Of a stretch of DNA of 64,000 bases, positions 55,563-64,000 are shown one piece after another. The notes beneath the pieces were generated by a model that ran no database searches, was not told the DNA's origin, and worked only from the letters and a program-made list of their open reading frames with translations. Numbering within the stretch: position 1 is the first letter of the stretch; each line of letters opens with the position of its first letter. Both the position numbers and the translations under genes were made by a program. This stretch comes from Phlegmacium glaucopus (Eukaryota; Basidiomycota; Agaricomycetes; Agaricales; Cortinariaceae), in contig MU130360.1 in the NCBI GenBank assembly GCA_015039465.1, forward strand, positions 546,095-610,094, read 5' to 3'.

Positions 55563-58500
55563 AGAAGTTTTACAGAATTCAAATTGAATATGCAACCGTT
55601 CACCACCCAAACCCACTTACAATATCTGTATCTGCATCATCGATGACTTGGCCTGCAACACAAGGGTTGCTGCTACGAAGGCTCTCCTATTGTCGACTTG
55701 ACGTGTTTTGATGTTAGGTATCGCGGTCCACGCAGCGGAAACTTTGAGGGACTGGTTACGAAAACGACACAGACAAACTGCAGCAACGTTAGCATCAAAC
55801 CAATTTTGACACCAAGTCCACATTCTTTTGGAGTGATGAAGAATAATACGAGTGGTATGGTTTTGGATCCACACCCTACTTCTCTGAGGAAACCTGATCC
55901 AAGACTCATCGTTTCAGCTCTAGAAGCCGTTGTTTTCGATCCTCTACAAAGACATAGAGATGTTCTTCACGTTTTTGACCTTCTTGGGACGCATCTGGGT
56001 AAAAATTTGAATCTGCTACATGGTCGTATTACTACTGATCCTCTTTAATTTCTTGAAGTGGTTCTGGGAGAACCTTTACGAAAAGCCTAAATTTACGCGT
56101 CGACGGCGCTGGTTTTGGGTGGGCGTGAAGATGAATTACGGTCAGCTGTATCGAGGAATTGTATCGTACGGGTGAACAACAAGACCTTCCCTCCTGTAGT
56201 GCTCGAGATTCACTCACGCTTTATTTCTTCAGGCATCTACCATTCCAATCTATTTCGGACACTGCCCAACCGTTACCGTCTCTTGGGGCTCATCAACATA
56301 TTTGATTCAGAGCAACAACCTCCGGGCAGCTTTATTCGACCTGGGCATTCATTACCTCCAAAGAATCCCGTCAAAGCAGGATTTGGCGCCATTACATGAC
56401 TTCATCTGGAATGGACCCCAGATATATGCGCTCTCTTGTCAACTTATCTCTCGGCTCTACCATAACCCATTCTCCTTCCCGCACTTTTCCGTCCGATATG
56501 GGATTGGTGCAGGTTGGAGGAATACCAAGTCGATACATTGCAACTCAACAAGCCTTTTCGACGGCATATATCTTCGGTTCCCGTTTCTAGAACATATACA
56601 AACCCAACGGAATCGACGCATATCTTAATTGCTGAACTCGTTCTTCATCTACTACCATCACCCCACCCGTTTATATCCTCGCATTTTTCAGCCAAATCGC
56701 TATGGTCCATGAAGAAAACGGTGTTGGAGTGGAAGATCTAGCTAGTATGTTCGGAGAGCGGATATTTGGAGGTGGACAGTCTAGACGACGAAAGCTTTCT
56801 GCTGAAATAGCTATGACGGATGCTCATGAACCGAGAATGGAAGGAGAAGTTATGATGTACTGGTTTTTGAGGTGATGGGGTCCGATTTCGGAAAGCGTGT
56901 TCGACGTGATTGAGGATGCGATATTGGGAGCTTTGCAGGATCAACAAGATATGCGGAGAAGCTTCGAGAAGCCTTCTAGAGGGTTCGCGATATCGATCCC
57001 ATTGGGACATTCTCTTGGCAATGGCGAAGCCTTAAATAATTCGTCTGGTCCTGGCCCTGATACTCTATTTAGACCAACCTCGCAAGATGACGTGTCTCGT
57101 TCTAGTGGTGATTCTCCCAAAATCCAATCTCTTAGCTCTCATCCTCCTCCTGACGACGAAAGTCCTTTAAAAGTCAGACTGAAAATATCTAACGGCGTCG
57201 AAGACCTTGAAAGCGATTCAGATAAAATTGAAATTTTGGTATGTATTTGAATTTGAACATTTCCTTCTCTTTCCGTTTTTTTTGACAAGATAAAAACTAT
57301 CGTAGCACCTCCAGCTAGCAGGTCCTTGGATAACGAGACTTTCGACATACCAATCGGCACTATTATAGATGGAGAAAGTGTTTGTTCTGCTACTGCGCGT
57401 AAGATTATAACCCTGTTTTCTTCCTACGTTATATTAACATCTTCACAAGTCGATGAACGCCTTTTGGATGTATCAATGTCAACTGTACTTCATCAAAAAA
57501 TTCCCCCTAAGCCATTCAACGACGACGACGACGATTCTCGATCCGTCCCCTCAACGAGTCTCGCTAGGACGACGACAGACGAAATTGACAAAGCTCATCA
57601 ATGCATTTTAGTATTGGAACCTGAACTCGAGAAATCAAATAAAGCTGCCGCGGAGTCGCTCCGGGAACTATCAAAATAAAAGCTGAGAGGTTTGGATTTG
57701 GAAAGCCGAATTGAGGGATTGGAGTTGGCATTGGAGTTGGAGAGGAAGGAGGTTCATGAGAATGATATCGCGTCGGTTTTGGACGCAGACGGATATGGAG
57801 AGATGTTGGAGATTGTGAGGAAAGAAAGATACGATGCTTCAGATCCAGTGAGAACGGGATCGGAGCTCTGCAGAGGTGTGCTGAGATATTTCTGACACGA
57901 GCGGAGGATAACAGTAAACTGAGGAGGTCAGTTCAAGTCAGATGAGGTCGGGTGAGGTCGTGGATTTGCCACGTGTCGGAAAAAAATATGAGGATTTCTG
58001 TCCGTAACATCCAGGACGTTCATTGACTCTCGGAGCAAGGTCGAGATGGTCTGAGGTAGTCTGAGGTAGTCTGTACTGTACAGAATATATCTGACACTTT
58101 TTCGGTAGGTATTGAAATCAGTAAATTCATGATTAATAGTAAATACTACAGCAAATTCTGGGTCTACAAAGCAAGTCGGTGGCTATCTGGGAGTATCTGG
58201 ACAGTTATAATGCTTCTAGCGTACTGAACAATGAACTAGGAGTCCTGTGGGCAATCTATAAGGTCTGCTAAAGCGTTAGTAGCAAGAACACCATGAGAAT
58301 ATGAAATACATACAGATTTCTAGGGAAAATGAATTAAATTGGAAGGGGGAGAATAGTACCGGACGTACTGGATGGGCAGCCAACGTGGAGTTGGTGGTTG
58401 TAGTTGGAGGGGCATAGGTAGTGGGTGGGTCTGGGTAAATGTCGTCGTCGTTGTCGTCAATGTGGATGATGGTGGTATCGACGGTAGGCAGGTGGCAGCA

Positions 58501-59395
58501 CTGTTTCAACCTTCCGTTTCTTAGTTTTTGACGCTGGTTTTTCTTCTGAGTCATGCTTTCATTTGAATTTTTCTTACCTGGGACAGTGCATATATTAGGA
58601 TGCTGCGCCCGTATCTGGGCATACAGGGTTCTACCGCAATATTTTTTCAGTGGGTATATGCGCCGAAAAGCAACCGAAAAGAGCATTTAACGCACTTTTA
58701 AATACCTAAATCATGTTCTGCAGTACTGCAGTATTCTCCGCTGTCCTGCTAAGTTTCTCTACAAGAGCACGGTATAAGCTATTAGCCATTTCACAAGGGC
58801 CAGATGAGCTTGGCCCAGAATCCAGCCTATGTGAGCGAGAATCAAAAGAGCTCGAAAAGGCTTGAATAGAGCCTGTCACAGGTGTTGCCCAGAACGCTGA
58901 GAGATGTCTAGGAACTGGGAACTATACAGGGACATGTTTAGAGCGGGAGCCTAGCAGCCTAGAGATATGAAGTGACGAACGTTAGAAACAAGAAGTACGC
59001 GTGTGAATAGACTTCAGAATTGAAAATGAAAATACACTAACCACATTACATAAGTAATTCAGGCTACTGCATAAAGCGCCTCGTTATAATAACGTTTTGT
59101 GGTAAGGAAACTGTCTTAAGGAGATCTCTTTTGTGATACAGCACTTTGAGGTTTTTTGTAAAGTTCAACGCGGAATTCACCAATCTCAAAAATTTTCACG
59201 GCATAAAATAGATTAATTTGGATTTGATGTCATCATTCCACACGCAACTCAGATTCAAACAGCATGCGGCTGATATTCACGGGCTACGCCGGTGGAAGTC
59301 ATATATTTGCACAGTTCCTCAGAATGGCTCAGATCCCGTTCTCACTGGGCTTCAGACCTTGTTCACGAAATTTCCAAGTTGATATCAAAAACTAG
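55563..59395 (+). pseudogene. RhoGAP gene copy h, near full length, stops and hAT insertion
   Basis: The longest copy. The N-terminal exon is open to 'VFDLLGTHLG' (about 55999), then an intron GTAAAA..TTGCAG-like (acceptor mutated to TTGAAG). A TAA follows 'GEPLRKA' (about 56090). The RhoGAP domain from 56115 ('NLFRTLPNRYRLLGLINIFD') is frameshifted at about 56395 and again later. A long linker frame (56897-57240), the acidic exon and a coiled coil with a TAA at about 57677 follow. The last exon is split after 'ERYDAS' by a 1.5-kb hAT-type element; the final 'DLVHEISKLISKN' lies at 59357-59395. Confidence 0.8.
57844..59348. mobile_element. Non-autonomous hAT-type element, 1.5 kb, in RhoGAP-h
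   Basis: Ends are inverted repeats CCAGTGAGAACGGGATC (left from 57845, right ending 59348). The 8-bp GCTTCAGA is present at both flanks (57836-57843 and 59349-59356). One extra T separates the left duplication from the TIR. The interior has no transposase-like frame; the minus-strand frame at 58276-58686 lacks recognisable features. Confidence 0.85.
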
Positions 59396-59550
59396 GATCA
59401 TCGTATAATTAAACTTGCTGGCTATGATCTCTGTAATCTTCCAGTGTTGATCGGTAAATAGGCTGTCACCAGGCCTTAATAGTCCTTTGCAGATCATGGT
59501 TACGCGGTATCAGTTATGATTCAAATTTGTATTACCAGCAGACAGAGGAC
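59396..59550. repeat. Unit 3' spacer shared with RhoGAP-e
   Basis: Almost identical to 39664-39820 ('TTAAACTTGCTGGCTATGAT', 'GGCTGTCACCAGGCCTTAAT'). It differs from the spacer in other units, so units e/NLR6 and h/NLR8 form a sub-lineage of the array. Confidence 0.7.
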
Positions 59551-60094
59551 TCAAACGTTCAAACTCAATGCACCCCTCTCGCACGTTTTCCCACCTATAT
59601 CTCCCCCGTGGATGATTTTGGTACAAGGGTGCATTGATTTAGCGAAGTGCCCTGGATTGTCGCAGTTGCAGGATTTGGCCCTGTTTGTAAGCGAATTGAC
59701 GCACTGATTCCCAATCACTTGGTCTATCGGTGACGAGGGGTTAAATGTCCCTGAGTGAAACCCAAACTTCGACTCGAGATCCATGCAAGGAAAATAGAGA
59801 GGGTAACTGGAAGACCTTGTATATGTACATTATTAGTGTAAGATTGCTATCTCAGCATGAGAGACAATGACCTTCGGAGAACTTTCGGACGAAGGTGCTG
59901 ACATTTCTAGAGCATGGATATGTGATCAACACGGATTTTGAGAGAGACATTCGGTAGAAACTCACATCCAAATAGGCTTTCACAGCCAACCTCAAGGAAG
60001 TGAACCCATGCTCGCAGTAAACTTTGGCTTTGGCAGGATTTTGAAGAGGGTGATCCCGAAGGTAGACGTAGAGATCTGTCAGTGGAGCGGCCTT

Positions 60095-61742
60095 CATCAG
60101 TAAATTCAGGGTCAGCTGACCGGCACCGGACAGCACCGGACAGTGGCATAGAGCCATAGTAAAGGTTCTTGTGTTTACAGCGTTACTGTGACACTTGACA
60201 GCGCTATCCGGAAATGGCCCGACGCTAGACAGCACTATGGAATGCTATACCAGTGCTATATAGGGCTAGGCTAATACTGTCCATAATTAGTTATATACTC
60301 ATAATATTCTAATAGCATCACAACTGGAGTAAGGAAATTGTTAAAAAAATCATATTCAACTAAGTACTAGTAGTCTAAACATTGTAATATATACTACTTA
60401 TATATACTACTGTCAAGGATCATCTTCATCATTGTCATTTACAACTAAGAAGATGGAATTAATAAATTATGATGCAGAGAGAAAAAAGTAAAGGCTTACA
60501 TGTCATCGTCATATGCTGTCTCGTATATCATCATCATGCATTGACACTGTATGTTGTCGCAACGGTTGAATTTGGTGGGTTGTGGGTCAAAAATTTAAAA
60601 CGGGTGGGTTGTGGGTCAAAAATGGATAGGTGTGGTCAAAAATGGGTGTGTGGAAAGTGGGGTGGGCACGGTCGAAAACAAGTGGGTGTTGGGCAATAGG
60701 TAGCTAGGGTGCGAAAGAGGGGCCAAAATGGGTGGGTGTTATCAAAAGTGGATGGGTGCGGTTGAAAATGAGTGGGTGTGGTCAAAAACAGGTGTGTGTG
60801 GTCGAAAATGGGTGTGTGCAGTCAAAAACAGGTGCATGCGGTCAAAAACGGGTGCGTGTGGTTGAAAATGAGTGTGTGCAGTCAAAAACGGGTGCGTGCA
60901 GTCAAAAACAAGTGCGTGCAGTCAAAAATAGGTGCGTGCAGTCAAAAACAGGTGCGTGTGGTCAAAAACAAGTGGGTGTGGTCAAAAACAAGTGGGTGTG
61001 GTCAAAAACGGGTGGGTGCAGTCAAAAACAAGTGGGTGCAGTTGAAAACAGGTGGGTGCAGTTGAAAACAGGTGGGTGCGGTTGAAAACGGGTGGGTGCG
61101 GTTGAAAATGGGTGGGTGTTGGGCAGTAGGTAGCTAGGGTGCGAAAGAGGGGCCAAACGAGCCCCTACTGTGTTCCTGAGGCAAAAAAATCAGTATAGTT
61201 TAAGAAAAAGAAAAAGAAAAACACCCCCCGGGGGGTACCACTGTTGCCATTGTACCTGTAGATATAAAGTAAATAGAACAAAAATGAAAATAGAAAGTAC
61301 TTACCCCCCCATGATGAGGGGGGGCTACAAGTGTTGTCATTGTTTGGTTGTCATTGCTGTTGTGGTATTGTGGTTGTCAGGTGGTAGCGGCGGTGGTGGT
61401 ATGGAGTGACGAGCATGGTGGGAACAAATGTTGAACTTATATATTTAGTAATTTTAGTTTTTGTGCATGGACACTTTGTTTAGGGTTGGTTTATTTAACT
61501 TAATGAAAAATCTTCGAAAAATGATGTATTCTAGTGTGACAGAATGACAAAGCTAGACCGTGCTAGACAGCACTGGTGTACGCAACATGAATACTATGGA
61601 AACTATAACTCACTATAGTTATGGTGACGTGACTGTAGGATACTATAAGATACTATAATTTTACATGACATGACTATAGGCTACTATAATTTGGTGTGAC
61701 ATAACTATGACAAACTATGGGAAATCCCTGATTTTGCTGATG
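60095..61742. mobile_element. 1.65-kb TIR element in NLR8 exon 3
   Basis: Inserted between matching NLR flanks ('GAGCGGCCTT' and 'GAAGAGAAGTTGTGATACAG'). Ends are imperfect inverted repeats CATCAGTAAATTCAGGG and CCCTGATTTTGCTGATG. The flanking bases are TT on each side; no longer duplication is certain. GCTAGACAGCACT occurs near both ends. It contains a 20-bp minisatellite but no transposase. The CATCAG..CTGATG termini resemble those of the small element at 6824-7144. Confidence 0.7.
60582..61155 (+). repeat. 20-bp minisatellite with flanking 45-bp direct repeats
   Basis: About 19 head-to-tail units from 60731 to 61111 on the pattern GGTGGGTGCAGTCAAAAACA, each varying at a few fixed places, preceded by less regular units. 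GGGTGTTGGGCAATAGGTAG and the following 25 bp occur on both sides (about 60684 and 61114). The open frames here exist in several registers because a 20-bp period rotates through all frames; they are not taken as genes. Confidence 0.9.
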
Positions 61743-63152
61743 TTGAAGAGAAGTTGTGATACAGCGTCGAGACCTTCCCTATAATATGGGACTAAAATCT
61801 CCCACCGTGAGGCTACGTCCTCAGGTAAAGACATAAATAACTTGGTGTCAGGGTGTTCAATCCCTGTTATGAATGGATAGGGATTAAATATTTCACTTGA
61901 TGCAATTATCATTGAGAAGTGCCAACTAAATAGCTCAGGCTTACTCGTCGTTTGGATTAACCATATTTTGACAGCATTCCAGCGCGGCATGAGCATAAAC
62001 TATACCATCTACATGGTATTTACCGGACCTATTCTTATCGTCAAAAAATTTGATAAGTAAATGTTGATATCGTTCATGCATATAAGGGCGAGAATATTTG
62101 TCAAAGGCAAAGATGTCTGGGACACGAGAGATTCCCGAAATAAGGGAGAACCAGGCTGAATTCCACAGAAAAGGAAAGAATACCAGCCCCGCAATATCAA
62201 CATTGCTTCCATTAAGTTTATATTCATTGAGATTTGTAGTAAGATGTTGGTTGAAAAGCAATTGGAAGTGGCTTGAGAGTTCTTTAGCCGCCATGTCAGC
62301 CTGACATTCATGGACTGAATTTTGAAGTGAAGAACATTCGTAGGGACATAACAGACCTTGTACAGCCAGTCAAATAAATATGGGAGGCCATAACAAAAGC
62401 CGGGTTGATTGATTTCAACACACCATGGCCGAAGATCAGAGACTTCCATGAGATCGCTTTTGAGATTGGCAGAATTTGTAGAAGCCCGAGTACAGTGATA
62501 TATGAAAGCAAATAGTAGGTACTCTTGAGCACTGTAAGATTCTTCCGACCGTTGGGGACTGCATTCTATTGTATTTATGGACGACGAAGTGACTTGACGT
62601 AGGCATTGCTGGGCTAGATCCATGTGGAATGCCTCTTCGTCAACGTAATACCTTCCAGATTGTAGTCTGTCAACAAGGAAATCTTCTAGGGAAGCGTGGA
62701 TGACTTTAATCAACAATCCACTAGTCATGGGTGGAGGAATATAAAGGATAGAATGGAGTTCGGATAAGCAGATGTGGAGATCTTCTTCGTCCAAACCCAG
62801 TAGATCTGCCACAAGAGATGGTGTGGCTAGGCTATCGTCCCAATCTTGATAGTGGAAAAACAAAAATCCAAATATCTTTAGCGCCCTGGCCAAATCGTCA
62901 ACGCAGGAGAGGATATGACTATACAATGCATCCAATTCTTTGTAGGGCATGTCGCCATCAACAGGTTGTAACCCTAGGATAATGTCCAACCGCTTCATGG
63001 GCCGATGATTAGGAGAATCCAGATACTTCATCACAGTCGAAGCATAGATAAACTGCCCTGAAGACTTTCGGACTAGTCGATCAATGATACCCGCAGATGG
63101 CCAGGACTTAGGAATATAGACTGCAAATCGGTGGTTCTCCTTAATCTCCATC

Positions 63153-64000
63153 AGCAAACTCCGGAAATTGCCATAGTCCCTGTAGACATCATAGCAACTC
63201 CGTATTTCCCACAGATACATAGATATTGGTAGCATTTCTGTAGAGCCATGTAGCATTTCTGTAGGAAATATGTAGTTCTTTTTATTTTCACTTATTTACC
63301 AATCTTTATTTCTTCTTTCCAAGTTCAACAGACCAGCCCTAAATGTGGTCTGTGCACCACATCAAACATGTACATTCAAGTTCAACAACATTCAACATTT
63401 ACTACCACCATCACAACCGCCGCCTCACAACCGCTGCCGCACAACCTCCACTCACAACCACGACACCAAATGGGCATGAGAACAATGATGGACGGCTGGA
63501 ATGGAATGATGGCGAGGACAGGTGGCAACGGATGACAACAATGCCAGCTCTACACCTCTCACTGGAGGGGTGGTATGTCTTCATCTTATTTTTTATTTTA
63601 CTATATTAATCTTTTAATTACTAGCGAGAACAACTGTTACATTCCGTCACACGTTACTCCGGTCCGACTCCGATGGAGTTGTTTCCGGTAGTCCGTACTC
63701 CGTTCCAGTACTTTCCCTTGTTTCCGACTCTACTCCTCCTACGTCCGACTCCGAGACTTCTCTGTATCATTCCGACTCTTCCAACGATATTCCAAACACC
63801 TTACCACACCTTCGTCATAACAACTATTCCTTTGTCAGCACTTTCCCACTATCAGTCAGCACACCAACCATGGATTATTCACCCAAGAATGCAGGACCTT
63901 TTCCGGGAGCAGAACGCAGCACTTATATTTATATTCTATATTTTGGTTGCAATTCCTTTTATATTTAAAGTACTCGAACTTGTATGTTTTCCCTCAGTTC
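63153..64000. other. Low-complexity right edge
   Basis: Unrelated to the array. Contains GTAGCATTTCTGTAG twice (63219 and 63248), a CAAC/CACCA-rich tract (63395-63475), and many TCCGACTC-like motifs (63660-63790) that resemble subterminal repeats of a transposon cut by the window end. The frame at 63343-63609 reads through the simple tract and has no recognised product. Confidence 0.45.

Larger units (their letters stand above)
59551..63152 (-). pseudogene. NLR8: 5'-truncated and interrupted NACHT gene
   Basis: Similarity to the other NLRs runs from 63152 ('KENHRFAVYIPKSWPSAGII') downward. The P-loop, Walker B and exon 1 are absent because unrelated sequence begins at 63153. The remaining reading frame is open through 'LFDWLYK' (about 62375), with exon 2b ('HVDGIVYAHAALECCQNMVN'). 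Exon 3 is split by a 1.65-kb inverted-repeat element (60095-61742) and resumes at 60094. The last exon has lost about 20 bases near 59735. It cannot make an NTP-binding protein. Confidence 0.85.

Noticed and set aside
60732..61085. Overlapping open frames with 'GQKQV/SKTGA' repeats
   Set aside because: A 20-bp tandem repeat without stop codons opens several frames at once; there is no start context, splice signal or domain.
60582..61155. CRISPR-like array
   Set aside because: Units are contiguous with no spacers, and the host is a eukaryote; it is a minisatellite.
63343..63609. 88-codon frame near the right edge
   Set aside because: Composed of His/Thr/Pro-rich simple sequence; no domain and no splice support, cut off by repeats.

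Overview
The window reads as nuclear DNA of a filamentous mushroom-forming fungus (Basidiomycota, most likely Agaricomycetes). The genes carry many short introns (about 49-67 nt) with GT..AG borders. The dominant proteins are NACHT-type NLR/STAND ATPases with the short N-terminus seen in Agaricomycete NLRs (an 'IIIQGGTF'-like first exon, then 'GAFHDSGERFD.PKCHPNTR', then a P-loop). The species cannot be fixed from the sequence.

Layout. (1) 1-7475 is a CpG-poor, transposon-rich flank. It holds three non-autonomous hAT-type elements with exact 8-bp target duplications or matching termini (two large, one small), a further inverted-repeat element, a solo LTR, a decayed gene of unknown family (4612-5745), and a shredded NLR remnant whose CpGs have nearly all become TpG/CpA. 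(2) 7476-63152 is a tandem array whose ancestral unit is an NLR gene on the minus strand, head to head with a RhoGAP-domain/coiled-coil gene on the plus strand. There are eight recognisable NLR copies: NLR1, 2, 5 and 7 look intact; NLR4 has lost its 5' exon to an insertion; NLR3, 6 and 8 are broken. There are also several 3' scraps. Every one of the eight to ten RhoGAP copies is frameshifted, interrupted or truncated. (3) Other genes sit between units: a kinase-like gene (23739-25191) with a second copy carrying a premature stop (50215-51633), a single-pass membrane protein (29130-30840) inside a 2.9-kb insertion in NLR4, a gene of unknown function with a PD-(D/E)xK-like signature and one in-frame stop (45219-46603), and a small intact unknown gene (47234-47677). 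(4) 63153-64000 is low-complexity sequence with no supported gene.

The NLR copies are nearly identical except for three short, length-variable patches downstream of the NACHT core. This pattern is expected of a sensor family that keeps expanding and diversifying, while the linked RhoGAP gene decays as a passenger. The array has been reshaped by hAT and LTR insertions, a TIR element with a 20-bp minisatellite inside NLR8, one segmental duplication carrying the kinase gene, and small inverted fragments. Gene models for multi-exon genes were built by eye from splice signals and frame conservation among the paralogues.
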